From NCBI GenBank assembly GCA_934215995.1, contig CAKQBC010000087.1, positions 1-8,468 of the forward strand: a DNA stretch of 8,468 bases. Direction: 5' to 3'. The DNA comes from an uncultured Bacillus sp. (GTDB lineage Bacteria; Bacillota; Bacilli; Bacillales; DSM-1321). This document shows, one piece after another, positions 1 through 7,192 of the stretch (the first letter of the stretch is position 1; each line of letters opens with the position of its first letter). Below the pieces are notes generated by a model. The model was given only the letters and a program-made list of their open reading frames with translations. It was not told where the DNA came from and made no database searches. The translations under genes were made by a program, and so were the position numbers.

Positions 1-1103
1 TCACAGGGCATGCCCATCCTGAGATCACGAAAGCAATCACAACAGCCGCTGAAACAGGCGTACTGTACGGCACACCAACGCCACATGAGGTAAAATTCGC
101 TAAAATGCTGAAGGAAGCCATGCCAAACATGGACAAGGTGAGATTTGTCAATTCCGGAACTGAAGCGGTTATGACAACAATCCGTGTTGCACGCGCATTT
201 ACAGGCAGAGACAAAATCATTAAATTCGCCGGTTGTTACCATGGGCATTCCGACCTTGTTCTCGTAGCTGCCGGTTCCGGCCCTTCCACACTAGGTACTC
301 CGGACTCCGCTGGTGTGCCAAAAAGCATCGCGCAGGAAGTCATAACAATTCCATTCAACGATATCGAATCCTATAAGGAAGCAATGGAAAAATGGGGAGA
401 CCAGATTGCAGCCGTTCTAGTTGAACCGATCGTAGGAAACTTCGGGATTGTAGAGCCTGTCCCAGGATTCCTTGAACAAGTCAATGAAATCACCCACAAT
501 GCCGGCGCACTTGTTATTTATGATGAAGTCATCACTGCCTTCCGCTTCACTTACGGAGGTGCCCAGGATATGCTTGGAGTCACCCCAGACTTGACTGCAC
601 TAGGAAAAATCATTGGAGGAGGCCTGCCGATCGGTGCATATGGCGGCAAAAAAGAAATAATGGAGAAAGTCGCTCCGCTTGGGCCTGCATACCAAGCAGG
701 CACGATGGCCGGAAACCCTGCATCCATTCTTTCCGGGATTGCATGCTTGAATATCCTGAAACAACCGGGCGTTTACGAAGAAATGGACCGCTTGGGCGAG
801 CTATTGGAACAAGGCATCCTGGCTGCGGCTGAAAAATACGGTATGCCAATCTCCATCAACCGCTTGAAAGGTGCCCTTACCTTATATTTCACTACAGAAA
901 AGGTGTATAACTATGCACAGGCGGAAAACACAGACGGCGAACTGTTCGCGAAATTCTTTAAGCTTATGCTTGCTGAGGGAATCAATTTAGCCCCTTCTAA
1001 GTATGAAGCCTGGTTCCTGACAACAGCCCACACAGAAGAAGATATCAGACAGACAATTGCAGCTGTCGAAAAGGTGTTCAGCACTCTACAAGCTGATATG
1101 TAA
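1..1103 (+). CDS. gsaB: Glutamate-1-semialdehyde 2,1-aminotransferase, 5'-truncated by the window edge
   Basis: PLP-dependent enzyme that converts glutamate-1-semialdehyde to 5-aminolevulinate, the C5-pathway step into heme and other tetrapyrroles; cytoplasmic. The frame is open from base 3 (first visible residues [12 protein letters not shown]) and ends at TAA 1101-1103, giving 366 visible residues. The family is about 430 residues long, so roughly the first 60 are outside the window. The ATG at 105 is internal, not the start. Fold-type I aminotransferase marks are present: NSGTEAVM (cofactor phosphate side), [15 protein letters not shown], and [14 protein letters not shown], whose lysine (codon 606-608) is the expected PLP Schiff-base residue, followed by AGTMAGNP. 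The DEVITAFRF version of the DEV motif resembles my recollection of Bacillus GsaB rather than HemL of the hem operon, so I prefer gsaB to hemL; the enzyme activity would be the same. A terminator follows 25 bases after the stop, so it ends its own transcription unit. Confidence 0.93.
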   Translation, partial: TGHAHPEITKAITTAAETGVLYGTPTPHEVKFAKMLKEAMPNMDKVRFVNSGTEAVMTTIRVARAFTGRDKIIKFAGCYHGHSDLVLVAAGSGPSTLGTPDSAGVPKSIAQEVITIPFNDIESYKEAMEKWGDQIAAVLVEPIVGNFGIVEPVPGFLEQVNEITHNAGALVIYDEVITAFRFTYGGAQDMLGVTPDLTALGKIIGGGLPIGAYGGKKEIMEKVAPLGPAYQAGTMAGNPASILSGIACLNILKQPGVYEEMDRLGELLEQGILAAAEKYGMPISINRLKGALTLYFTTEKVYNYAQAENTDGELFAKFFKLMLAEGINLAPSKYEAWFLTTAHTEEDIRQTIAAVEKVFSTLQADM

Positions 1104-1128
1104 TGCATTTTTATTCATTTTTTATGCA

Positions 1129-1164
1129 CCCCTGATTGTCGATATCGCAGTCAGGGGATTTTTT
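1129..1164 (+). terminator. Rho-independent terminator of gsaB
   Basis: The arms CCCCTGA (1129-1135) and TCAGGGG (1151-1157) pair perfectly. The stem extends inward by TTG/CAG with one G-T wobble, to about 10 bp around a small loop. The T-tract ATTTTTT follows at 1158-1164. It starts 25 bases after the gsaB stop codon and separates gsaB from the gltB regulatory region. Confidence 0.9.
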
Positions 1165-1174
1165 ACATCTTCGT

Positions 1175-1188
1175 TGAAAGCGTTTACA
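1175..1188 (+). promoter_or_regulatory. Catabolite responsive element (cre), CcpA binding site
   Basis: TGAAAGCGTTTACA matches the Bacillus cre consensus TGWAANCGNTNWCA at every position. It lies between the gsaB terminator and the candidate gltB promoter, about 80 bp upstream of the proposed -35. CcpA bound well upstream of -35 is more typical of activation than of roadblock repression, but this distance is longer than in the well-known activated genes. Because it is downstream of the gsaB terminator, gltB is the likelier target. Whether CcpA binds here and in which direction it acts is inference. Confidence 0.72.
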
Positions 1189-1255
1189 GTCATGTTTAGC
1201 ATACATTCATTCCATTTTCCTCCCCTTTCCTTTATCCATTTTTTTGTATAAATAA

Positions 1256-1284
1256 TTGATTTCTGAATATTTAGATGATACTAT
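1256..1284 (+). promoter_or_regulatory. Candidate sigma-A promoter of gltB (extended -10)
   Basis: TTGATT (1256-1261, 4 of 6 to TTGACA) is followed after 17 bp by TACTAT (1279-1284, 4 of 6 to TATAAT). A TG one base before the -10 (1276-1277) gives the extended -10 form common in Gram-positives. Transcription would begin near 1291, leaving a leader of about 145 bases. Weaker alternatives in the region, such as TTGATT at 1321 with CATACA at 1345, or TATAGA at 1375, have poorer partners or spacing. Confidence 0.45.
1257..1271 (+). promoter_or_regulatory. CodY-box-like sequence overlapping the gltB promoter
   Basis: TGATTTCTGAATATT matches 11 of 15 positions of the CodY consensus AATTTTCWGAAAATT, with the core TTTCTGAA intact. 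It sits over the -35 and the spacer of the candidate promoter, a position that would block RNA polymerase. CodY responds to branched-chain amino acids and GTP, and amino acid synthesis genes are typical targets. Degenerate matches are frequent in A/T-rich DNA, so this is suggestive only. Confidence 0.35.
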
Positions 1285-1384
1285 TGTTTTACTACACTTT
1301 TTTTCTTTTTTGGCATTTCCTTGATTATTTTTGTATCCACCACCCATACAACTGTTTACCCAATACAATTTCAATATAGATTTT

Positions 1385-1420
1385 AGGAGGTGAAAGGCAT
1401 TCTATAAGGTATCGCCTTAT
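1385..1420 (+). promoter_or_regulatory. Displaced Shine-Dalgarno and hairpin in the gltB leader
   Basis: AGGAGGTGA (1385-1393) is complementary over nine bases to the 16S rRNA 3' end, yet its last base is 42 bases short of the gltB ATG at 1436. No ATG, GTG or TTG lies in the gltB frame between them, since the frame is closed by TGA at 1391. Between them a hairpin can form from ATAAGG (1404-1409) and CCTTAT (1415-1420) with a 5-base loop. The -1 frame is open through this interval and ends at TGA 1437-1439, overlapping the gltB start as ATGA. This could be a standby site, a coupled leader ORF using a rare start codon, or chance. Confidence 0.5.
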
Positions 1421-1435
1421 ATTTGCCGACCAATT

Positions 1436-4400
1436 ATGACACAGCAATGGAACCAAAGCTTATTTAGTGACTTCCGGAAACAAGAGCATGATGCTTGTGG
1501 AATTGTTTCGTGCATAGAGAAGAAACGGATACCGACAAGGGAAAATATTTTTGCGTGCATTGATGCCCTTGTCAAAATGAATCACCGCGCAGGCTTTATC
1601 AATGGTGAAGGGGACGGAACCGGCATCCATATCGACATTCCGAAAGCTTTATGGAGAAAAAAGCTTACTGAAAAAGGACTAGATCCTGAATTGGTCGATT
1701 CAGAGGGATTTGCAGTCGGCCATTTCTTTTTGAGCCAAAAAGAAGAAAGCACTAAACTTCAGAACGAAATCAAGGATCAAATCGAGAAAGCCGGCTTAAC
1801 GATCATCTATGAAAACGAAAAAGTCCATAACCCTACTGCGTTGGGCCCTATTGCTATCCAAGAGAATCCTTTATTCTGGCAGATAGCCATTATCTCTGAC
1901 GAAATTGGCCATGCCGAACTTTCCAAAAAACTATTCGAATTGACACATCACCTAGAATCCAGCGACTACATCCACGTATCTTCACTTAGCCAATATCACG
2001 CAGTCTACAAAGTTATGGGAGCCGGGGATATCCTTCCTAAGTATTACAGCGATCTCGCTGACCCGCTTGCAGCATCGACAATGACACTTGGCCACAATCG
2101 TTATTCTACCAATACATTATCAAGCTTTTTCCGTGTGCAGCCATTTAGTGTGCTTGGCCATAACGGGGAAATCAATACAATCGCGAAGCTTCGGGACGAG
2201 GCAAAAATGGCAGGAGTGCCGCTTGTTAAGGACGGCAGCGACTCCCAGGACCTTAACCGGACAATCGAGACATTTATCAGCCGCCATGGTTTTTCATTAT
2301 TTGAAGCAGTCGATGTAATGTTCCCGCCAATCATCAATGAAATGAAAGCCTACTCAGCAGACAAGAAGAACCTATATACGTACATCCGGGAAGCCTGGGG
2401 ACATTTTGCGCAAGGTCCGGCCGGCATCATTTCCCGCTATGCGGATGAGGCAGTATTCTCTGTAGATGCCCTGGGACTTCGCCCGCTATGGAAAATCGAA
2501 ACCAAAACTTCCTATCTATTCTCTTCTGAGCCAGGAATCATTCCTTCCTCAGACGATGAAATCCGACTGTATGAATATGACCAATACCAGCAGGAAGTGC
2601 TTACCCGATTCAGCAACCGCTACGAAATCGGCAATGATGGCGAGCGGCTGGATAGCCCTGTACTGCCTAAAACGATTTCCATAAAAGTTCCGGATAAGAT
2701 CCATAACGGTCAATATAAGGCAATGGGCTGGGAAAGAGAGCATATCCAGCTTGTTGAGCAAATGGCCGAAAAGGGTGCAGAACCAATCCGTTCTCTCGGA
2801 CATGATTCCCCTCTCGCTGCCTTGAATGAATCCAGAAGAAACATCTCTGATTTCATTAAGGAAAGCGTAGCTGTCGTAACCAATCCTGCAATCGACCGTG
2901 ACCGTGAAACAGAGCATTTCTCGACGAGGACAATTATCGGCAAGCGGCCAGCCATTTTCAAAAAAGAAAAAGCAGGCCAGGTACTGGAGCTGTTAACACC
3001 GCTGTTAATTGAAGGATCAATCGGCTATGAGTGCAGCAAAGAGCTGAAACAGCCGAACTTCGATTCCCTTGTCCAAACATTCCAGGAGCAGGGCTTGGCT
3101 CAGTTCATTTCCATCACAATGAGAGAAGATGAGTCAGTCGAGGAAAGCCTCGCCAGACTTTCACAGGAAGCTGTCGATGCCGTAGGGCAACAGAAAACAC
3201 TGCTTATCCTGGATGATGCGATGGCTCACCAGCAAGAACACTACTGGCTCGATTCGCATGTTGTAACGTCCGTAATAGACCAGGCATTGGTGAAGGCCGG
3301 AAAGAGAAGGGATTGTTCCATTTTGCTTCGCTCTGCATCCATCCGGTCATTGCACGACATCATTACTGCCTATGGGCTTGGAACGGATCTGATCAGCCCG
3401 TATTACATGTTCTTGACTGTCGCTGACCAGGATAATAAAACGCCTGTCATCAACTTATACAATGCACTTACAAAAGGGTTGGAGAAAGTCATATCGACTA
3501 TTGGAATCCATGAATTGCGGGGATATGGCCGATTGTTCTCCAGCATCGGATTGCACACAGAAATAGCGGAAGCTCTGCAAATCGTGAACTTCCTTGGTTC
3601 AGACCAACTTGCCTTTAATTATGGGGCAATGAAGGAAGACAGTATCCAGCGTGCTGCTGACTATCAAAATGACAAAGAGCGAATCGGAAAATCATTCAAT
3701 GTGCTGCCGCGCATCTGGAAAGCGATCGGCGAAGTCGCAGCTACAGGCAGATACGATGCCCTTCGCGAAAAGGTAACAGAACAAGAAGAAAAGACGCCTA
3801 CTACAATCCGGCATTTGACTGGATTCAAGGCTCCAGCAAAAGCTGTCGAGCCAACGGATGTATCCATTAAGGTAGGCGATCACAATTTGCCTTTCATCAT
3901 TTCTTCAATGTCATTCGGTTCACAGAATGAAATCGCCTTCCGCGCTTACGCTGAAGCTGCCGATCGCCTGAACATGATCAGCTTGAATGGTGAAGGCGGA
4001 GAAATTAAAGATATGCTGGGCAAATATCCTAGGACAAGAGGGCAGCAAGTGGCCTCCGGACGTTTTGGGGTAAACGCCGAGCTCTTGAATTCTTCTAATC
4101 TATTGGAAATTAAAATTGGCCAGGGAGCAAAGCCTGGCGAAGGCGGACATTTGCCTGGATCCAAGGTCACCGCCAAGATTGCAGAAGCCCGTAATGCTAC
4201 TATCGGTTCAGACCTGATTTCGCCATCCAATAACCATGATATTTATTCAATCGAAGACCTGGCGCAGATGATTCACGAATTAAAGACCGCCAACGATAAG
4301 GCAAAAGTGGCCGTTAAGGTCCCTATTGTCCCTAACATCGGCACCATCGCAGTCGGTATCGCTAAGGCCGGGGCGGACATCATCACCCTTTCCGGTTTTG

Positions 4401-5851
4401 ATGGGGGCACGGGCGCTGCCAGAATCCATGCCTTGCAGCATGTAGGATTGCCGGTCGAAATCGGTGTGAAGGCAGCGCATAATGCATTACTGGAAGCCGG
4501 TATCCGGGACCGGGTCGAATTATGGGGCGACGGCGGTGTTAAAAGCGTGGCGGATGCCCTGAAAATCATGCTTCTCGGGGCCAACAGAATCGGTTTCGGT
4601 ACATTGTCCATGATTGGCGTTGGATGTACTGCCTGCCGCGGATGCCACTTGGATACATGCCATGTAGGGATCGCCACACAAATTGAAACGGAAGCACAGG
4701 CAAAGGAACATGGCCTGCGCAGATTTGTGCCTAGACAGTTTGAGCTTGCTGTTTCCAATTTGACCAATATGTTCTCTGCCTTTGGCGATGAACTGAAAGC
4801 ACTAACAGCGGCACTCGGATTCAAGAACCTTCAGGATATCGTCGGCCGCTCCGATCTCCTGGAACAAGTAAAAGGCCAGGATCTGCTGGACTTGACCTAT
4901 TTATTGAAGACACTTGATATCGGCCAAATGAAGCATCAAGAAGCTTCTAAGGAAGTGGATAGTTCTTCCCTTCAAGTAGCCGTTGGGGCAGAATATCTGG
5001 ATAGTTCAGTAGATGAGCTTCAGGAGTCACGAGAATACAGTGCCGTTACATCGGAACAGCGTGTGCTCGGAAGCCGCGTCTCCTGCCATCGGGTTCGCGG
5101 CAGACTGGACGGCTCCTACCTCCAGCTCCCTAAGGTTAAACTTTCTTACAAGGACGGCAGCATTCCAGGAAACGGGCTTGGGGCTTACAACAGTACAGGA
5201 ATTGATATCGAAGTGGCTGGCGGAGCCCAGGATGGCATCGGAAAAGCAGCCTTTGGCGGACAAATTGCCATCTTCAAGTCAAAAGGAAAAGACGGCAAAT
5301 ATTACAACGGTTCAGTCGGTAAAGGATTTGGATATGGAGCGCAAAAAGGTCTCCTGATTGCACAAGGCAATGCCGATGCCCGAGCAGGTATCCGCCTGTC
5401 CGGAGCAGATATGATTATTGGCGGCTTAGTGCAAAAACCAATACCGGCCAAAGAAGAAGGCAATATCGGAGTGAATTCGAATCTCAAAGGATTTGCCTTC
5501 GAATATATGACAAACGGACGCGGGCTCGTCCTTGGGGATATCGGTCCATGGGCATGTGCCGGCATGACAGGAGGCGTCATCTATCAGCGCCTACAGCCGG
5601 AAATGGGCCTTACTGTAGACGCCATATCGAGAAGGATGGCGGTCGGTGCCAAAGTCTCCATCATGCCTTTAACCGATACAGGGATACAGGATGTCACCGA
5701 GCTGCTCAGCCAATATACAGATGCTCTTCAGACACAAGGCCAGGAGGAAGAAGCACAAGAGTTAAAACAATTGCTGGCGGAACCTGAGAAACATTTCGTA
5801 CAGATTGTCCCAATCAAAGAACAGGCAGATCCATCTATTTCAACTGAATGA
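1436..5851 (+). CDS. gltB: Glutamate synthase (GOGAT) large subunit, divergent form without an adjacent small subunit
   Basis: Cytoplasmic flavin and iron-sulfur enzyme of 1471 residues, near the usual size of the GOGAT large subunit. It should split glutamine and pass the ammonia through a tunnel to 2-oxoglutarate, giving two glutamates. Domains in order: class II (Ntn) glutamine amidotransferase, about 21-400, where Cys21 of DACGIV becomes the catalytic N-terminus after loss of a 20-residue propeptide, with R222 in GHNRYSTN, N243-G244 in GHNGEINT and D269; central domain, about 430-750, with EPIRSLGHDSPLA at 449; FMN barrel, about 800-1180, with MSFGS (825), QVASGRFGV, GQGAKPGEGG (895-904) and SGFDGGTGAA (986); then the C-terminal beta-helix, about 1205-1440. 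The [3Fe-4S] pattern Cx5Cx4C is C1064, C1070, C1075, with an extra C1067. Spacing between GEGGE and QVASGRFGV is short, so the ferredoxin-GOGAT loop seems absent. Many motifs differ from the common GltB (DALGLRP for DRNGLRP, HLDTCHVG for HLNTCPVG). No gltD is adjacent, so the electron donor is unknown. The start is fixed by the need to precede Cys21; no other ATG, GTG or TTG is available. Confidence 0.93.
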   Translation: MTQQWNQSLFSDFRKQEHDACGIVSCIEKKRIPTRENIFACIDALVKMNHRAGFINGEGDGTGIHIDIPKALWRKKLTEKGLDPELVDSEGFAVGHFFLSQKEESTKLQNEIKDQIEKAGLTIIYENEKVHNPTALGPIAIQENPLFWQIAIISDEIGHAELSKKLFELTHHLESSDYIHVSSLSQYHAVYKVMGAGDILPKYYSDLADPLAASTMTLGHNRYSTNTLSSFFRVQPFSVLGHNGEINTIAKLRDEAKMAGVPLVKDGSDSQDLNRTIETFISRHGFSLFEAVDVMFPPIINEMKAYSADKKNLYTYIREAWGHFAQGPAGIISRYADEAVFSVDALGLRPLWKIETKTSYLFSSEPGIIPSSDDEIRLYEYDQYQQEVLTRFSNRYEIGNDGERLDSPVLPKTISIKVPDKIHNGQYKAMGWEREHIQLVEQMAEKGAEPIRSLGHDSPLAALNESRRNISDFIKESVAVVTNPAIDRDRETEHFSTRTIIGKRPAIFKKEKAGQVLELLTPLLIEGSIGYECSKELKQPNFDSLVQTFQEQGLAQFISITMREDESVEESLARLSQEAVDAVGQQKTLLILDDAMAHQQEHYWLDSHVVTSVIDQALVKAGKRRDCSILLRSASIRSLHDIITAYGLGTDLISPYYMFLTVADQDNKTPVINLYNALTKGLEKVISTIGIHELRGYGRLFSSIGLHTEIAEALQIVNFLGSDQLAFNYGAMKEDSIQRAADYQNDKERIGKSFNVLPRIWKAIGEVAATGRYDALREKVTEQEEKTPTTIRHLTGFKAPAKAVEPTDVSIKVGDHNLPFIISSMSFGSQNEIAFRAYAEAADRLNMISLNGEGGEIKDMLGKYPRTRGQQVASGRFGVNAELLNSSNLLEIKIGQGAKPGEGGHLPGSKVTAKIAEARNATIGSDLISPSNNHDIYSIEDLAQMIHELKTANDKAKVAVKVPIVPNIGTIAVGIAKAGADIITLSGFDGGTGAARIHALQHVGLPVEIGVKAAHNALLEAGIRDRVELWGDGGVKSVADALKIMLLGANRIGFGTLSMIGVGCTACRGCHLDTCHVGIATQIETEAQAKEHGLRRFVPRQFELAVSNLTNMFSAFGDELKALTAALGFKNLQDIVGRSDLLEQVKGQDLLDLTYLLKTLDIGQMKHQEASKEVDSSSLQVAVGAEYLDSSVDELQESREYSAVTSEQRVLGSRVSCHRVRGRLDGSYLQLPKVKLSYKDGSIPGNGLGAYNSTGIDIEVAGGAQDGIGKAAFGGQIAIFKSKGKDGKYYNGSVGKGFGYGAQKGLLIAQGNADARAGIRLSGADMIIGGLVQKPIPAKEEGNIGVNSNLKGFAFEYMTNGRGLVLGDIGPWACAGMTGGVIYQRLQPEMGLTVDAISRRMAVGAKVSIMPLTDTGIQDVTELLSQYTDALQTQGQEEEAQELKQLLAEPEKHFVQIVPIKEQADPSISTE

Positions 5852-5864
5852 CACCTAAATACAC

Positions 5865-5906
5865 AAAAAAGGCTTATTACCTCCTGTGGAGGTATAAGCC
5901 TTTTTT
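5865..5906. terminator. Terminator of gltB, symmetric
   Basis: The left arm GGCTTATTACCTCC (5871-5884) pairs with GGAGGTATAAGCC (5888-5900) around a TGT loop, with a single unpaired base in the left arm. Six A precede and six T follow (5865-5870, 5901-5906), so it could work in both directions. It begins 13 bases after the gltB stop. Since ygaE reads in the same direction, its useful role is to end gltB transcription. Confidence 0.92.
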
Positions 5907-5955
5907 CTGCTTTTGTTAAAACTTTAGAAAGTTTACCCAAATTTCATTTTCTATC

Positions 5956-5984
5956 TTGCGCCGCAAAGGAAACTACTGTATATT
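5956..5984 (+). promoter_or_regulatory. Candidate sigma-A promoter of ygaE, upstream option
   Basis: TTGCGC (5956-5961, 3 of 6) is followed after 17 bp by TATATT (5979-5984, 5 of 6). The -10 is good but the -35 is weak. It competes with the candidate 35 bp downstream, and the sequence alone does not decide between them. One or both may be used. Confidence 0.3.
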
Positions 5985-5990
5985 ACAATG

Positions 5991-6019
5991 TTGTTTATTA
6001 AAAACGTTTTTAGTGTAAT
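5991..6019 (+). promoter_or_regulatory. Candidate sigma-A promoter of ygaE with a 14-bp palindrome in the spacer
   Basis: TTGTTT (5991-5996, 3 of 6) and TGTAAT (6014-6019, 5 of 6) are spaced by 17 bp. The spacer contains TAAAAACGTTTTTA (5999-6012), a perfect palindrome centred on CG. A palindrome lying between -35 and -10 is a classic repressor site, and a central CG is common in LacI-family operators, but no regulator gene is in the window to name. Transcription would start near 6026. Confidence 0.4.
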
Positions 6020-6037
6020 TTAATAAATATCCTATCA

Positions 6038-6060
6038 TATAGTAGAGGGGTACTATACCC
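6038..6060. repeat. Inverted repeat in the ygaE leader
   Basis: TATAGTA (6038-6044) and TACTATA (6051-6057) are perfect inverted copies separated by GAGGGG. The same bases offer an alternative hairpin, GGGTA (6048-6052) with TACCC (6056-6060) around CTA. The repeat lies about 40-60 bases before the ygaE ATG, downstream of both candidate promoters. It could be an operator or a small mRNA structure. No long T-tract follows, so it is not an obvious attenuator. Confidence 0.4.
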
Positions 6061-6097
6061 TTTAATTAGACAGATACAGAAAGGAACCATTTTTACT

Positions 6098-7186
6098 ATG
6101 AAAATTGGTGCCCGTATTTTAAAAACAGGGATAGCCATTGTGCTTGCCCTATCCTTAGCGGAAATCCTTGGATTCCCGTCACCCGCATTCGCGGGAATTG
6201 CGGCCATTTTTGCTATACAGCCTACGATCTTCCGGTCTTATCGGACAGTCATTGAACAAATACAGGGAAATGTGATCGGCGCGGCCATTGCTATCATATT
6301 TGTTGTCCTGTTCGGAAATCATGTATTCATTATCGGGTTGGCATGTGTCATTGTCATTATGATCAATGTCAAGATCAATACCCAAAATACGATTACACTT
6401 GCTGTTGTGACAGTAATTGCCATTATGGAAAACCGGGCAGCCGGCAATAACTTCTTTTCATTCGCCGCCATCCGATTCTCCAGCATATTGCTCGGTATTC
6501 TCTCATCTTTCGTAGTGAACCTGCTGTTTATTCCTCCGAAATATGAAACAAAGCTGTACCATCGCATAACAAGTATTTCACAGGAAATAACGAAGATGAT
6601 CCGTATCACCAGCAAGCATATGTATGAGCATGCGCATATAAAAAGTGATATACAGTCATTCAAGGAACAGATTATCAAGCTGGAACAGTTGTATATGATG
6701 TACAAAGAGGATAAAGAACTGTTCAAAAAAGCATCTCATGCAAAAGCAAGAAGGCTAGTTGTATACAGGAACATGATAGCAACAACGAAAAGAGCGCTGG
6801 ATATCCTGAAGAAAATGAACCGGTATGAATACCATTTCCAGCAGCTGCCCGACAGCTTCCAAAAAACACTTGAAGAACAACTGGACTATCTAGTGAACCA
6901 GCATGAACATATCCAGTTAAAATATATCCGAAAAACAAAGAATCTGGATAGCTGTGAAGTCGGCCAGGGTATTGAGCCGAAAGTGCTCATGAACCTGTTC
7001 CTCGAACTTCAGGATCACGTGGATGAAGAAAATGAACAAGCCCTCTACCATATGATGTCGCTCATCTCAGCCATCATTGAGTACGAAGAGCATATCGTTC
7101 ATTTGGATACATTGATCACGAGCTTCCACTCATTCCACAAAAAGGACAACAAAGTCGAAATAGAAGAACGCCCACTAGAAGAATAG
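6098..7186 (+). CDS. ygaE: FUSC / aromatic acid exporter family membrane protein (YgaE-like)
   Basis: A 362-residue integral membrane protein. The N-terminal half is hydrophobic with about six segments: roughly residues 10-25, 29-44, 57-74, 76-91, 96-110 and 124-145. The C-terminal half (about 150-350) is charged and helical, probably cytoplasmic. Features such as AFAGIAAIFAIQPT, QGNVIGAAIAI and a conserved-looking ENRAAGN at 111-117 fit the DUF939/ArAE_1 family with its C-terminal helical domain. Relatives are annotated as aromatic acid or fusaric acid exporters by distant homology; the substrate here is unknown. The start ATG is preceded by AAAGGA (6080-6085) at a somewhat long 12-base spacing. 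From memory, ygaE lies beside gsaB in B. subtilis, which supports the name; here gltB sits between them. It seems monocistronic, with a terminator upstream and one downstream. Confidence 0.82.
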   Translation: MKIGARILKTGIAIVLALSLAEILGFPSPAFAGIAAIFAIQPTIFRSYRTVIEQIQGNVIGAAIAIIFVVLFGNHVFIIGLACVIVIMINVKINTQNTITLAVVTVIAIMENRAAGNNFFSFAAIRFSSILLGILSSFVVNLLFIPPKYETKLYHRITSISQEITKMIRITSKHMYEHAHIKSDIQSFKEQIIKLEQLYMMYKEDKELFKKASHAKARRLVVYRNMIATTKRALDILKKMNRYEYHFQQLPDSFQKTLEEQLDYLVNQHEHIQLKYIRKTKNLDSCEVGQGIEPKVLMNLFLELQDHVDEENEQALYHMMSLISAIIEYEEHIVHLDTLITSFHSFHKKDNKVEIEERPLEE

Positions 7187-7192
7187 AGAAGA

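Larger units (their letters stand above)
1104..1435. other. Intergenic regulatory region between gsaB and gltB
   Basis: This 332-bp stretch has no convincing gene. In order it holds the gsaB terminator, a cre box, a T-rich tract (about 1201-1320, pyrimidine-rich on this strand), a candidate promoter with an overlapping CodY-like box, and a leader with a strong Shine-Dalgarno and a small hairpin. A frame open across 1057-1251 starts inside gsaB, runs through the terminator and encodes low-complexity Phe/Ser-rich sequence, so it is not credible. No tRNA, T-box or known riboswitch fold was recognised. Confidence 0.8.

Noticed and set aside
1104..1128. TGCAT...ATGCA inverted repeat directly after gsaB
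   Set aside because: Five-base arms with a long T-rich loop are weak; the real terminator starts right after it.
1057..1251. 64-codon + strand open frame across the end of gsaB
   Set aside because: It overlaps gsaB out of frame, runs through a strong terminator, and encodes low-complexity hydrophobic sequence from T-rich DNA.
1321..1435. Possible riboswitch or T-box in the gltB leader
   Set aside because: The leader is too short and lacks the conserved T-box sequence or any aptamer that I recognise; only a small hairpin and the displaced ribosome binding site are evident.
2549..2961. Overlapping minus-strand frames inside gltB (122 and 83 codons)
   Set aside because: They are antisense to the well-conserved central domain of gltB, with no independent start signals.
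4273..4824. 183-codon open frame on the minus strand inside gltB
   Set aside because: It is antisense to the FMN and iron-sulfur coding part of gltB, has no ribosome binding site or recognisable domain, and is explained by the codon bias of the real gene.
6319..6726. 135-codon minus-strand frame inside ygaE
   Set aside because: It is complementary to a hydrophobic membrane-coding region, which commonly yields open antisense frames; no domain or ribosome binding site.
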